Below are positions 32,735 through 42,413 of a stretch of 64,000 nt of DNA, piece by piece (the stretch's first letter is position 1; every line of letters begins with the position of its first letter). The translations under genes were made by a program, and so were the position numbers. The notes under the pieces were generated by a model that worked only from the letters and a program-made list of their open reading frames with translations, had not been told where the DNA came from and did not search any database. Location: positions 248,001-312,000 of the forward strand of contig NZ_JAOTEN010000003.1 in assembly GCF_025628965.1 (NCBI RefSeq), given 5' to 3'. This stretch comes from Chryseobacterium gilvum (GTDB lineage: Bacteria; Bacteroidota; Bacteroidia; Flavobacteriales; Weeksellaceae).

Positions 32735-35095
32735 TTAATTACCCAGAAATTTCTGCCACCATTTTTTATCTTCAGCTTGATAGCCGTAGCCATATTTATT
32801 GCCATATCCGAAATTTGAATCAGATATCCCGTTTAAAACAATACCTACATTTTTAAGTTTGGATTCTTCTACAGAAGTATTTAAAAACTCTATATAGCTT
32901 TTTTCCGTAACCTCAGATCTAGTGACAAATACAATTACATCACTCTTATCTGCAATAAGGAAAGAATCTGTAACTAATAAAAGCGGCGCTGTATCCAAAA
33001 CAATATATTTATACTTATTTTGAGATTTTATAGAATGTAAAAGTTCATCTAATTTGCCATTTTGCAATAGATCTGTAGGATTGGGAGGTATAGAGCCTGA
33101 ATAAATAAAATCACAGTTTTCATTATATCCGCTTGGATGAATTATTTCCTCAATTGCAGTTATTTCTCCGCTTAAAAACTCGGTTAACCCCTTTGCAGCT
33201 TTCATAGAAGGATTATATCGCTGTAACTGCGGATTTCGTATATCTGCTCCGATGACCAAAACTTTATCTCGAGAAGACGCTAATATAATTGATAAATTAG
33301 TTGAAACAAATGTTTTGCCTTCTCCCTTTACAGATGAAGTAACCAAAATAGTTTGAGGCGTATCTTTTACTTGTAAGAGAAATCTTAAGTTAGTCACAAA
33401 TATCCTAAATGATTCAGCCATCGGAGAAACATCATTAAATGCAACTAAATTGTTTTGTCTATTCTTAAACTTAGGAATCTCTGCAATTACCGGCAGTTTT
33501 GTGAGCTTTGACAGATCTGATCTGTTGATGATTGTACTTTGTAAAAGTTGTTTTAAATAGATGAAGATAAATGGAATTAAAGCACCTAATAAAAAGCATA
33601 CACCCAAAATGATCATTTTTTTAGGAGCTACAGGTTTTTTAAAAACGAATGCTTTATCAATCACTCTTGCCTTTTCAGCAGTGATTTCCATAGTGATCGC
33701 AGCCTCTTCCCGCTTTTGCAGAAGCAATAAATACAGATTTTCTTTTATCTGCTGTTGTCTTTCTATGCTTCTGAAAAGTTTTTCCTGGGTTGGAATCTTT
33801 CCGATCATTTGTTCTGACTCTCCTAATTGACTTTCAACTTTTCTCCTTGCAAATTGTAAAGAAATAACATTCTTCTGTAAAGATTCCGTTAATGAAGATT
33901 TCATTTCTTCTATTTGCTTATTGGCAATTTTTACTAAGGGATTATCTGGTGTAGCTTCCTGCAAATATTTATTTCTTTGCAGAACCAGTGAATTATATTC
34001 TTGAATTGCCTTTCCTGCTGATTCATTATCCAAACCTATATTAAGCGGCAGAACATCACCTGAACCTTTTTTATCAAGAGAATTCTGTAGAATCTTAGTT
34101 AATTCCAATTGTGTACCTATCTCTAATAATTGAGTTTTGCTTTGTTCCTTAAGCTGAAGATTTATTTTAGCTTCTGTAGGCAGGTCAACAATATTATTAC
34201 TCGATTTAAATCCTTCTTTTTGAGTTTCTACACTACCCAATTCATTCGATATAAGCGCTATTCTTTTATCTATAAAATCTTTGCTTTTTTTAGACTCAAT
34301 ATTTTTATCGTTAATTGCATAAATGTTATATTGTCTTACCAACCCATTAAGAAAGTCTTTTGCTTTATCTTTATTTTGAAAGTCAACAGAAATATTTATT
34401 ATTGTACCATCTTTATCCAGCAAATCTACCGTTAATGCTTCCTGAAAATCATTAACAGTGCTTTCAAAATCACTATAATTAAAATAAATTTTTGATATAT
34501 CTGTTTTATAAGGCGCTTGAAAATTGGGATTTTTACGAATCATTATAACTGCAAAAGGCAGGCTTGTTGTTGTATTGAATGACGTTACAATATCTTTTTC
34601 CCATTCTTTGGAAGACAGTATTACATCATTATTTTTGGTTTTAATATACACCGGCTCTTTAGGCAAATCTATATTCTTTTTTTCTTGGATTACATTTATT
34701 ATATAGGGATTGGTGGTCCCATAAAGTTCTAAATCGCTAAATCTTTGCTTAGAATAAGTAGAAATTTGAAAATTATTATCTTTTAAAACATCTTCCACAA
34801 TAGTTTTAGAACTAAAAACCCCAAGTTCATTTTCAATACTATTGGTACCCATTCCGGAAAAAGCACCAAAACTTTGTAAAACACCAAAATCTCCAGATGC
34901 AGAAGACATTTTTTTAGCATCCTTTATTAGCACTGATGTTTGAATCTTATAAACAGGGGCTATAGATTTTATGATAAAAATTCCTAATAGCAACATTGTG
35001 AAAATTATAGCGACAAAGTATTTCCATCTCCTTAAATAAGGAGCTAGTATTTCGTTGAGGTCAGTTTTTTCTTTATTATTGTAATTCTTATCCAT
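32735..35095 (-). CDS. Wzc-type polysaccharide co-polymerase and tyrosine autokinase
   Basis: The 786-residue inner-membrane protein sets chain length and couples assembly to export. It has an N-terminal Wzz domain with a first helix near residue 35, a long periplasmic coiled-coil region (about 280-480), a second helix near 505-525 and a cytoplasmic BY-kinase: Walker A VKGEGKT, Walker A' VLVIGADIRNP, Walker B YIVLDTAPL. The tail GYGNKYGYGYQ carries the tyrosine cluster for autophosphorylation. No Wza is adjacent. It heads the second locus, with a -7 box 50 bases upstream. Confidence 0.92.
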   Translation of the reverse strand: MDKNYNNKEKTDLNEILAPYLRRWKYFVAIIFTMLLLGIFIIKSIAPVYKIQTSVLIKDAKKMSSASGDFGVLQSFGAFSGMGTNSIENELGVFSSKTIVEDVLKDNNFQISTYSKQRFSDLELYGTTNPYIINVIQEKKNIDLPKEPVYIKTKNNDVILSSKEWEKDIVTSFNTTTSLPFAVIMIRKNPNFQAPYKTDISKIYFNYSDFESTVNDFQEALTVDLLDKDGTIINISVDFQNKDKAKDFLNGLVRQYNIYAINDKNIESKKSKDFIDKRIALISNELGSVETQKEGFKSSNNIVDLPTEAKINLQLKEQSKTQLLEIGTQLELTKILQNSLDKKGSGDVLPLNIGLDNESAGKAIQEYNSLVLQRNKYLQEATPDNPLVKIANKQIEEMKSSLTESLQKNVISLQFARRKVESQLGESEQMIGKIPTQEKLFRSIERQQQIKENLYLLLLQKREEAAITMEITAEKARVIDKAFVFKKPVAPKKMIILGVCFLLGALIPFIFIYLKQLLQSTIINRSDLSKLTKLPVIAEIPKFKNRQNNLVAFNDVSPMAESFRIFVTNLRFLLQVKDTPQTILVTSSVKGEGKTFVSTNLSIILASSRDKVLVIGADIRNPQLQRYNPSMKAAKGLTEFLSGEITAIEEIIHPSGYNENCDFIYSGSIPPNPTDLLQNGKLDELLHSIKSQNKYKYIVLDTAPLLLVTDSFLIADKSDVIVFVTRSEVTEKSYIEFLNTSVEESKLKNVGIVLNGISDSNFGYGNKYGYGYQAEDKKWWQKFLGN

Positions 35096-35144
35096 TTTGA
35101 AGGATTGTTAAGTCAATTTAAAATTTAATTTTATTTTAAACGTG

Positions 35145-35152
35145 CAAATATA
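35145..35152 (-). promoter_or_regulatory. -7 element of the second autokinase locus
   Basis: The minus strand reads TATATTTG (TAnnTTTG), 49 bases before the autokinase ATG. The surrounding region is strongly AT-rich. No clear -33 TTG at 17 to 23 bases. Confidence 0.45.
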
Positions 35153-35299
35153 TTTATATTTTATAGAAACTGTGCAGTATTATCAATTAATTGTTTAATA
35201 TTTGTTTTTCAACTTCTTTGTTATTTCACCTACTAATTAACAAACATATTCATATTATTTTTAATTTTTTGTTAAATTAAACCAGAATAATCAAGATGT

Positions 35300-35866
35300 T
35301 CAAATCATATTTTTAAAAGTTTTCATTAATATCAAAACATCTTTTTGAAAAGAAAAATGATGATAGTATTCCAGATTCATTTTTATTTTTTCAGGAAAAA
35401 TAATTTCGTCATTATATTGTAAAGGATTTTCCTGCAGACTTAGAATATAGTCTTCATTGCGGAACATTATTCCCGCTTCACTCGTAAGTCCCGGTTTCAG
35501 GTTCAGAATAAGACGCTCGTTTCCGGTGAGCCGGTCATAATAGCCTTCAATATCCGGTCTCGGTCCTACCAGTGACATATCGCCTTTAAGGATATTAAAG
35601 AGTTGCGGAAGCTCATCAAGCTTGGTTTTTCTTAACCAGATTCCGATTTTTGATTTATGAGAAGTGACGGGATGATAGGTCCTGAATTTATAGATAACAA
35701 ACTTTCTGCCGTGCCTCCCAATTCTTTCCTGACTGAACAGCCCCGGAAAACCCGTATCCCATGATGATATGATGATTAAAATCAAAAAAAGCGGCAGCAG
35801 GAGCACAATTGCAATGGAGGTTAACCCATAATCCATCATTGCTTTCCACCAAGGATATTTTTTCAC
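35300..35866 (-). CDS. polyprenyl-phosphate sugar-1-phosphate transferase
   Basis: This short initiating transferase has one membrane hairpin (SIAIVLLLPLFLILIIIS) followed by [35 protein letters not shown] and a C-terminal part rich in aromatic residues. This is the PglC/WcaJ core only. The frame opens at a TTG at 35887, but that codon lies inside a TATATTTG promoter box, so I chose the GTG at 35866 (188 residues, VKKYPWWK); an ATG at 35839 is the other option. It stands alone between two transcription units. Confidence 0.82.
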   Translation of the reverse strand: MKKYPWWKAMMDYGLTSIAIVLLLPLFLILIIISSWDTGFPGLFSQERIGRHGRKFVIYKFRTYHPVTSHKSKIGIWLRKTKLDELPQLFNILKGDMSLVGPRPDIEGYYDRLTGNERLILNLKPGLTSEAGIMFRNEDYILSLQENPLQYNDEIIFPEKIKMNLEYYHHFSFQKDVLILMKTFKNMI

Positions 35867-35884
35867 ACGTGTTGTATTGGATGG

Positions 35885-35892
35885 CAAATATA
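35885..35892 (-). promoter_or_regulatory. -7 element of the short sugar transferase gene
   Basis: The minus strand reads TATATTTG and includes the possible TTG start codon, which argues for a later start. It lies about 19 bases before the GTG at 35866. Confidence 0.4.
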
Positions 35893-35978
35893 GGTAAAAA
35901 GTTGAATTTTTCTGCTTCCTTTACCACCTACAATTTTAAATTTCAATACCGGAATATATGTAAAATATCCCGAAAAAA

Positions 35979-36009
35979 AAATCTGCTTATCATCAAGACA
36001 AGCAGATTT
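35979..36009 (-). terminator. intrinsic terminator at the end of the large glycan operon
   Basis: On the minus strand AAATCTGCTT and AAGCAGATTT form a perfect 10-base stem around an 11-base loop, followed by a long T run. It starts eight bases after the aminotransferase stop. Confidence 0.78.
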
Positions 36010-36016
36010 AAAGTGA

Positions 36017-37150
36017 TTAAGCAAACAATTGCTTGATTATTTTTGAAATTCTGTCGCGATCTTGATCGGACAAGTTTGATCCGGAAGGCAAACATAATCC
36101 GTTTTCAAATAGTTTTTCGGCAACTTGATCTCCGTAATAAGGAGCATCTTCAAAAACAGGCTGCATATGCATCGGTTTCCAAAGCGGTCGCGATTCTATA
36201 TTATCTTCCAGAAAAGCCAGACGTACATCTTCCCGGTTTTTTCCGGTTTTTTCTTCATCAACAATAATAGCAGAAAGCCAGTGATTGGAATAATAATCAT
36301 CCGCAGGTTCTGAAAAAACGGTCACCCCGTCAATATTTTTAAACAGATCTACATAAAAATTATGCATTTTTCTACGTGCTTCCACCCTGCTTTTTAATAC
36401 TTCCATCTGACCACGGCCGATTCCTGCTACAATATTACTCATACGGTAATTAAACCCGATGTGAGAATGCTGGTAATGGGGAGCGTTGTCCCGTGCCTGA
36501 GTAGAAAGAAAAACCGTTTTATCTTTATCTTCCTGAGTGTGACAAACCAATGCGCCGCCACCGGAAGTGGTGATGATTTTATTTCCGTTGAATGATAAAA
36601 TACCGAAACGCCCGAATGTTCCGCATGATCTGCCTTTGTAGGTTGATCCTAATGCTTCTGCAGCGTCTTCAATAACCGGAATCTGATATTTTTCAGCAAT
36701 TTCTAAAATTTCATCCATTTTAGCAGGCATCCCGTATAAATGGACTACAATAATGGCTTTTGGCTTCTTACCTTTTGAGATTCTGTCTTCAATCGCTTTT
36801 TGCAATGCAACCGGACACATATTCCAGGTATCTTTTTCTGAATCAATAAATACCGGATTTGCGCCGCAATAAGCAATAGGGTTTGCGGATGCAGAGAACG
36901 TCATCGACTGGCAAATGACCTCATCACCATACATCACACCACATTCTATTAATGCTAAATGCAATGCTGCTGTTCCCGCTGAAAGGACGGCTACTTTTAC
37001 ATCATCATTTAAAAAAGCTTCCAGATCTTTTTCAAAACCATCTACATTGGGTCCTAAAGGTGCTACCCAATTGGCATCAAAAGCTTCGTGAATATATTTC
37101 AGTTCGTTTCCTCCCATATGAGGTGATGAAAGCCATATTTTGTCTTGCAT
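36017..37150 (-). CDS. DegT/DnrJ-type sugar aminotransferase, PglE-like
   Basis: This PLP enzyme should transfer an amino group to C4 of a UDP-4-keto-6-deoxy-HexNAc. The 377-residue protein has the family's elements: SAGTAALHLAL, FSASANPI, EDAAEALGS and the PLP lysine K191 in SFNGNKIITTSGGGA, the motif seen in PglE-like enzymes. It is last in the trio with the acetyltransferase and sugar transferase just upstream (gaps 11 and 9 bases), matching PglE, PglD and PglC of bacillosamine synthesis. The 4,6-dehydratase partner would be the gene at 62.2 kb. Confidence 0.9.
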   Translation of the reverse strand: MQDKIWLSSPHMGGNELKYIHEAFDANWVAPLGPNVDGFEKDLEAFLNDDVKVAVLSAGTAALHLALIECGVMYGDEVICQSMTFSASANPIAYCGANPVFIDSEKDTWNMCPVALQKAIEDRISKGKKPKAIIVVHLYGMPAKMDEILEIAEKYQIPVIEDAAEALGSTYKGRSCGTFGRFGILSFNGNKIITTSGGGALVCHTQEDKDKTVFLSTQARDNAPHYQHSHIGFNYRMSNIVAGIGRGQMEVLKSRVEARRKMHNFYVDLFKNIDGVTVFSEPADDYYSNHWLSAIIVDEEKTGKNREDVRLAFLEDNIESRPLWKPMHMQPVFEDAPYYGDQVAEKLFENGLCLPSGSNLSDQDRDRISKIIKQLFA

Positions 37151-37161
37151 AGTTCTATTTT

Positions 37162-37809
37162 TTAGTCGTGAAATTTTATGGGTTTTGCAGGAATTCCTAC
37201 AGCGGTGCAGTTCGGGGGCAATGATTTTGAAACTACAGCTCCGGCCCCTACAATGGTGTTTTCTCCTATTTCTAATAAATTGATAATTTTAGCGCCCGTT
37301 CCTACATAAACTCCCTGTTCAATTTTTACTTCACCGGAGATATTGACTGAAGGCATAAACGAACAATACTCTTCAATAACAGTATCATGTCCTACGGTAC
37401 ACATCAGATTAAGGATCACAAAATCTTTGATGGTAATATTGCAGGTAATAATGGTTCCTTCACAGATGATACAGCCTTTTCCTATGGTTACAAACTCATC
37501 GGTAACGGAAGCTTTCGGATGTTTGATGGTAGGAAATAAAATATTCTTATTATTAATTTTAGAAATGATTTTCTTTTTTATTTGGGGATCGCCGATACAG
37601 ATAACAAGAGAGATCTCTTTTTCGTATTGATTGACATCATGAATACCTCCCAAAACAGGGTAATTATTAACAAAAGATCCCTTTTCCAGCGCATCATCAA
37701 AAAAACCGATGAATTGATAAGTGTCTGAATTTTCTGTATTGATTGCGTCAATAATTGTTTTTACTTCTCTTCCAAATCCTCCTGCACCAAATATGGCAAT
37801 ATTTTTCAT
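37162..37809 (-). CDS. sugar O/N-acetyltransferase, PglD/NeuD-like
   Basis: The 215-residue protein has an N-terminal Rossmann-like nucleotide-sugar domain (NIAIFGAGGFGREVKTII) and a left-handed beta helix with hexapeptide repeats (TIGKGCIICEGTIIT) and the catalytic-histidine segment VGHDTVIEEYCSFMP. In PglD this type of enzyme acetylates UDP-4-amino-4,6-dideoxy-GlcNAc, giving UDP-N,N'-diacetylbacillosamine. The same fold also serves NeuD-type O-acetylation, so the assignment leans on the adjacent PglE-like and PglC-like genes. Confidence 0.87.
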   Translation of the reverse strand: MKNIAIFGAGGFGREVKTIIDAINTENSDTYQFIGFFDDALEKGSFVNNYPVLGGIHDVNQYEKEISLVICIGDPQIKKKIISKINNKNILFPTIKHPKASVTDEFVTIGKGCIICEGTIITCNITIKDFVILNLMCTVGHDTVIEEYCSFMPSVNISGEVKIEQGVYVGTGAKIINLLEIGENTIVGAGAVVSKSLPPNCTAVGIPAKPIKFHD

Positions 37810-37818
37810 GTATTTAAT

Positions 37819-38427
37819 TTAATTATATCCATTAAAAGGCTCTGCAGTTGCCTGTCCTCCCTGATTGATCCCTTCACGTTTAAAAACTTTTTTAAATGTA
37901 TTTAAAAAAACTTTAAGATCTGTTGCAAACGAGAGATGGTCTACGTACCAAATATCCAGTTCAAACTTTTTTTCCCAGGAAATGGCGTTTCTTCCGTTGA
38001 TTTGCGCCCATCCTGTAATACCGGGACGTACATCATGTCTCCGCTTCTGAATTGTATTATACAAAGGTAAGTATTGTGGCAATAACGGACGTGGTCCTAT
38101 CAGAGACATATCTCCTTTAAGTATATTTATCAGCTGCGGTATTTCATCTAATGAGGTTTTGCGTACAAAAGCGCCAATCGCAGTCAGTCTTTCGGCATCA
38201 GAAAGCAGATTTCCGGATGCATCTTTTTTATCGTTCATCGTTTTGAATTTGATGATCTTAAAAATTTTCTCTTTCAGCCCCGGTCGCGCCTGAAAAAAGA
38301 AAGGTTTGCCGTCATTCGCAAAATACAGACCAATGGTCACCACAATAAAAACAGGACTTAAGATCAGCAATCCTACGAGTGCGATCATGAAATCTATTAT
38401 TCTTTTAATATAATTTTTATACATCAC
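37819..38427 (-). CDS. initiating sugar-1-phosphate transferase, PglC-like
   Basis: The 202-residue protein has a single re-entrant membrane segment ([19 protein letters not shown]) and the catalytic core: [35 protein letters not shown] and [12 protein letters not shown]. These monotopic enzymes attach a phospho-sugar, often diNAcBac phosphate, to undecaprenyl phosphate and so start each repeat unit. Its start overlaps the upstream GT4 stop by four bases. It is followed directly by PglD- and PglE-like genes. Third of three initiating transferases in the window. Confidence 0.9.
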   Translation of the reverse strand: MMYKNYIKRIIDFMIALVGLLILSPVFIVVTIGLYFANDGKPFFFQARPGLKEKIFKIIKFKTMNDKKDASGNLLSDAERLTAIGAFVRKTSLDEIPQLINILKGDMSLIGPRPLLPQYLPLYNTIQKRRHDVRPGITGWAQINGRNAISWEKKFELDIWYVDHLSFATDLKVFLNTFKKVFKREGINQGGQATAEPFNGYN

Positions 38428-39620
38428 TCTATTTTTTCCATAATCAAATGATAGGACTGATCTACTGTATATTTACTCAGCAACAGCTTTTCCGCGCGTT
38501 CTCCGATTTCCTTTATATTGCTATTCAGTATCAATTTTATTTTCAGCTGCATTTCATCCTGATTTCCTGCCATTACTTTATACCCGCAGTGTGCTTCTTC
38601 AATAACATCGCCAATATCTGTATTAGGATCTGTCGCTGCAATGACCGGCATTTTCATTTCCAGATAGGATAGTAAACGGGAAGGAAAATTAGGAATCAAA
38701 AAGTTTTTATCTAAAAATATCAATCCTACATCACACGATGCCAAAAGCTGATCGTAATCTTCCTTCGGCAAACGCTGCAAAAGTTTTGCATTGGCAGGTT
38801 TCTTATTATTAAACCATTCCTGAATTTTCTGAAATTCTGTGCCGTCGCCTATTATCAAGAAAAATACATCTTGAGTTTCAGTTGCCAGAATAGTTTCTAA
38901 TAAAAAATCCAAACCTTGTGGTTTCCCCAGATTTCCTCCGTATACAAATACTTTTTTATCGGTCGGAACCTGATATTTTTTACGGATAGCTTTTTTCTGC
39001 AGGTCAGAATAATTAAAAACAACCGGTTCTATCGTATTGGGATTTACCTCAACTTTATTCTTACTGATTTCCGGATTGTTTTGCAGTACAAAATCTACAT
39101 TTGCCTGAGACATACAACCCACAGTATCTGAAATGTGATAAAGTTTTTTTTCTTTTTTTAAAAACTGCTTATGTAAAAAACCGCCTTCTTTCAGCATTTT
39201 CATATCTACTGCATTCTGAGGGAAAATATCTTTTAAAAGAAGATACGATTTTGCATGGTCTCTCTTTTTAATATATTCAATGACTTTTGCAAAAGTAATC
39301 GGCGGTGTGGAATACAGCACAAGGTCAAACTTTTTACCGGTAAGATGTTTTTTTATAGCTGCAAGATATTGGTATTCAATGGCAATAGTACCGATTCCTT
39401 TCTCTATAATATTGGTTTTCTGAATATTTAATGTTTTTACCTGCAGTATTGAAACCCCTTTTTTCGTATTGAAATTAGTAGCAATCCCCTTCCGTCTTTC
39501 AACGGGTGATACAATGGTAACATCATGACCTTCGTTACGGAATTTACGCAACAGATCCTGATAAATACCCCGTTCTTCCACAGAGCTAATTTCAGCTAAA
39601 GTCAGAAAAAGCAAATTCAT
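38424..39620 (-). CDS. glycosyltransferase family 4, WbuB-like
   Basis: The 398-residue GT-B enzyme starts [23 protein letters not shown] and has the donor-side motifs [19 protein letters not shown] and [17 protein letters not shown]. It resembles WbuB/WcaI-type transferases that add L-FucNAc or a related sugar in E. coli-like clusters (family recollection). Its place right after the UDP-FucNAc genes and before the PglC-like transferase supports adding L-FucNAc to the priming sugar. One base separates it from wecB; four bases overlap with the next gene. Confidence 0.82.
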   Translation of the reverse strand: MNLLFLTLAEISSVEERGIYQDLLRKFRNEGHDVTIVSPVERRKGIATNFNTKKGVSILQVKTLNIQKTNIIEKGIGTIAIEYQYLAAIKKHLTGKKFDLVLYSTPPITFAKVIEYIKKRDHAKSYLLLKDIFPQNAVDMKMLKEGGFLHKQFLKKEKKLYHISDTVGCMSQANVDFVLQNNPEISKNKVEVNPNTIEPVVFNYSDLQKKAIRKKYQVPTDKKVFVYGGNLGKPQGLDFLLETILATETQDVFFLIIGDGTEFQKIQEWFNNKKPANAKLLQRLPKEDYDQLLASCDVGLIFLDKNFLIPNFPSRLLSYLEMKMPVIAATDPNTDIGDVIEEAHCGYKVMAGNQDEMQLKIKLILNSNIKEIGERAEKLLLSKYTVDQSYHLIMEKIE

Positions 39621-39621
39621 T

Positions 39622-40761
39622 TTATATTTCTTCCGACCAGACAGTCCTTTTAATATAATCGGTATATGAAATAATAATTCTCACCACTTTTTCAGACACA
39701 TTCGGCATCGAATAATCAGAAACAGGCCTGAAATTTCTCTCCGATCCTGTTTTTTGCTGTAAAACCTGCGTTAAACCTTGCAAAATGCGTTCGGGAGACA
39801 AACCTACCATCATTACACTTGCTTCTTCCATCGCTTCCGGTCTTTCGTGCGCCTGACGAATATTTAATGCTCTGAAATTCAGTATTGAAGATTCTTCTGA
39901 GATGGTTCCTGAATCAGAAAGTACAGCATATGCTCTTTTCTGCAATGCATTATAATCATGGAATCCTAAAGGTTTCAGAAACTGAATTTCGGGACGCATC
40001 TCGATCTGCATTTTATCAATCATATTCTGGGTACGCGGATGCGTAGAAACAATAATCGGATATTGATATTTTTCTGCAATGGCATTGAGAGAAGTCATTA
40101 ATCCTCTGAAATTTTTCTCAGAATTGATATTTTCTTCGCGGTGAGAAGATACGACGAAGAACTTTCCTTCTTCAAGATTTAATTTTTTAAGAACATCGGA
40201 AGCGTCAATCTGAGGCAAATAATGATTCAGAACCTCAAACATCGGAGAACCCGTTTTAATGATTCTGTCTGCAGGAAGCCCTTCTCTTAGAAGATATTCT
40301 CTTGCAATATCCGAGTACGTTAAATTAATATCTGAAGTATGATCTACGATTTTACGATTGGTTTCTTCCGGAACTCTCTGGTCAAAACACCTGTTTCCTG
40401 CTTCCATGTGGAAAATAGGAATATGTCTTTTCTTTGCAGGAATGGCGCACAAACAAGAGTTGGTATCTCCTAAAACCAAAAATGCATCAGGCTTTAATTC
40501 TTCTAATAACGGATCAATTTTAATTAAAATATTCCCTACTGTTTCTGTAGCTGTTTTTCCGGCAGCTTCCAGGAAATAATCTGGTTTACGAAGTCCTAAA
40601 TCTTCAAAAAAAATCTGGTTTAATTCGTAATCATAGTTTTGTCCTGTGTGAACAATGATATGTTCTACAGCTTCGGAAGCATCTAAAGCATCTAACACGC
40701 GTGATAATCTGATGATTTCTGGCCGTGTTCCCACAACCGTCATAACTTTAAGTTTTTTCAT
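39622..40761 (-). CDS. wecB: UDP-N-acetylhexosamine 2-epimerase (CapG/WecB type)
   Basis: The enzyme inverts C2 of a UDP-HexNAc through a 2-acetamidoglucal intermediate. The 379-residue protein begins MKKLKVMTVVGTRPEIIRLS and has HMEAGNRCFDQRVPEE, SSHREEN and LSDSGTISEESSIL, all conserved in the non-hydrolysing family. Next to CapE and CapF homologues it should be the CapG counterpart, which turns UDP-L-pneumosamine-type precursor into UDP-N-acetyl-L-fucosamine. An earlier ATG at 40782 would add seven residues. Classic WecB making UDP-ManNAc is the alternative. Confidence 0.9.
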   Translation of the reverse strand: MKKLKVMTVVGTRPEIIRLSRVLDALDASEAVEHIIVHTGQNYDYELNQIFFEDLGLRKPDYFLEAAGKTATETVGNILIKIDPLLEELKPDAFLVLGDTNSCLCAIPAKKRHIPIFHMEAGNRCFDQRVPEETNRKIVDHTSDINLTYSDIAREYLLREGLPADRIIKTGSPMFEVLNHYLPQIDASDVLKKLNLEEGKFFVVSSHREENINSEKNFRGLMTSLNAIAEKYQYPIIVSTHPRTQNMIDKMQIEMRPEIQFLKPLGFHDYNALQKRAYAVLSDSGTISEESSILNFRALNIRQAHERPEAMEEASVMMVGLSPERILQGLTQVLQQKTGSERNFRPVSDYSMPNVSEKVVRIIISYTDYIKRTVWSEEI

Positions 40762-40826
40762 TGTATGGTTTTGCTCCTGCATTTCAGCGATCGGCTTGTA
40801 TAGCAGTGTTTAAGGTTATTATTTAA

Positions 40827-41945
40827 CTAAACTTCCAGAAAATAAGTATCTGAATCTTCAGGATTAAAAGCTTCATTAATCCAGAAGATCGTATACAATT
40901 CTTCTTCTCCTATATTTTTAATATTATGGGTGTACCAAATCGGCATATCTACATAAGCAGGCTCATTTCCGTCAAGATAAAAATCTAAGACTTCATCGGT
41001 ATCTATTTTTCTCAACTGAATCAAAGCTTTGCCTTTTATTACGGCAAAACGCTCAATTTTTCTCGTGTGGTAATGATTTCCCCTTGTGATATCCGGAACT
41101 GTAGTTGAAAAAGAACACTGCCCGCCAATTCCTAGTCTGATTACTTCTACAAAAGCGCCTCTCGGATCTTTATGTTGGGTAAATTTTACGGGAAAATGGC
41201 TTTTATAATCAATATACGAACGATAGGTATTGAATAGGTTATGTTCAAAAGAATCATTGATTACAGGAATTTCCCCACCATCAAAATATTTGGTTTTATA
41301 ATCATTGAGTAAAGCTAAAACCTCGGAAACCTTTTTGGTTGCGGTAGGTTCTATGGAAAACTCAGCTTTACTGTTGCCTTCTCTGATTTCTCTGATAATC
41401 ATATCAACCAATTCCTGCACATAAATCAATTTCACCTCCCCATCATTGGCAATCGTCGGAGTTTCTCCGTGTGTTAACTGATAGCAAAATGTAGCAACGA
41501 AAGAATTGTAGAAAGGTTTCCCGAAAGCACCGAATACATTTGGAATGATCAATCCTGTAATTTTACCTCCATTTTCTCCGGCCCAGTTAGCAAGAGCTTC
41601 CCTGCCTTCTTTTTTGGATCTTCCATATAGATTGTCTTTTTCTTCCTGAGTGGAAGAGGAAATCATCACGTGTGCTTTTGAATCGGTTCTTTTTAAAGAA
41701 TCAACCAATTTTTGAGCTAAACCTACATTGGTCTCATAGATAAACTGCTCGCTTTCATGGCGGTTCATGGCTGCAAGATGTACAATAACATCACATTCTG
41801 CAATAAACTGATCCAGCTGATTCTGATTTTCAAAATAGTCTTTATTGAAATCAACTCTCTGAAATTCTTCAGGAAATAAACCTAACGTATTGTACAAATG
41901 TCTTCCGACAAAACCATTCTGACCGGTGATTCCGATTTTTTTCAT
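40827..41945 (-). CDS. capF: CapF-like reductase with C-terminal cupin
   Basis: CapF reduces the 4-keto intermediate of UDP-FucNAc synthesis with NADPH. From 41945 the protein has 372 residues: a Rossmann domain starting MKKIGITGQNGFVGRHL with an SDR active site in SSSTQEEKDNLYGRSKKEG, then from about residue 245 a cupin domain with RGNHYHTRKIERFAV, whose histidines bind zinc in the Staphylococcus enzyme. The longer frame from 41987 adds a tail unlike the family. It sits between the small cupin gene and wecB. Confidence 0.9.
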   Translation of the reverse strand: MKKIGITGQNGFVGRHLYNTLGLFPEEFQRVDFNKDYFENQNQLDQFIAECDVIVHLAAMNRHESEQFIYETNVGLAQKLVDSLKRTDSKAHVMISSSTQEEKDNLYGRSKKEGREALANWAGENGGKITGLIIPNVFGAFGKPFYNSFVATFCYQLTHGETPTIANDGEVKLIYVQELVDMIIREIREGNSKAEFSIEPTATKKVSEVLALLNDYKTKYFDGGEIPVINDSFEHNLFNTYRSYIDYKSHFPVKFTQHKDPRGAFVEVIRLGIGGQCSFSTTVPDITRGNHYHTRKIERFAVIKGKALIQLRKIDTDEVLDFYLDGNEPAYVDMPIWYTHNIKNIGEEELYTIFWINEAFNPEDSDTYFLEV

Positions 41946-41987
41946 CTTTATTCGCTTTTGCTGACTTTCGGCGCAACCGATTATCAA

Positions 41988-42401
41988 TTATTGTATCGTT
42001 TTAAAATAGTCTAAACTGTATCTGTATTCATCATTGATTTCTCCCAGACTATAATCTGCTAAAACCAACAGCTTGCTGTTTTCTTCTTTTGCCTGAATGG
42101 CCGTGATGCAGCCAGAAGGAATGTGCAAATAGGTCAATACATCATCTTTTAACAGATATTTCTGAATGGTTACCTTTCTGGAAGGATATATAAAATCATC
42201 CACAATGATCACTGAAATTTCAAAGCTTCCTTTCATACACGCAAACCAGCGCTGTTCTATCTTATGGCCCTGCCAACCACGAATAAAATCTGTAGAATGA
42301 TTTTCTATGGTATAGATTCTTTTAATCTGTGAGAGATCAAAATCATTATTGTAGGTAATGATGCCTCTTTCATCCTGATGACTTTTTCCTTCCAGTAACA
42401 T
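41988..42401 (-). CDS. small cupin, sugar-epimerase-like (WxcM type)
   Basis: The 137-residue protein has a single cupin/RmlC-like fold: the first part HQDERGIITYNNDFDL resembles RmlC, and the core reads IRGWQGHKIEQRWFACMKGSFEI. The HxH pair seen in FdtA-type ketoisomerases is replaced by GHKIEQRW. Similar small cupins are found between CapE and CapF homologues in Bacteroidota clusters, as far as I recall, but their step is not assigned. It could be a keto-sugar isomerase or an accessory of UDP-FucNAc synthesis. Twelve bases after capE. Confidence 0.65.
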   Translation of the reverse strand: MLLEGKSHQDERGIITYNNDFDLSQIKRIYTIENHSTDFIRGWQGHKIEQRWFACMKGSFEISVIIVDDFIYPSRKVTIQKYLLKDDVLTYLHIPSGCITAIQAKEENSKLLVLADYSLGEINDEYRYSLDYFKTIQ

Positions 42402-42413
42402 GCTTCTATCAGA

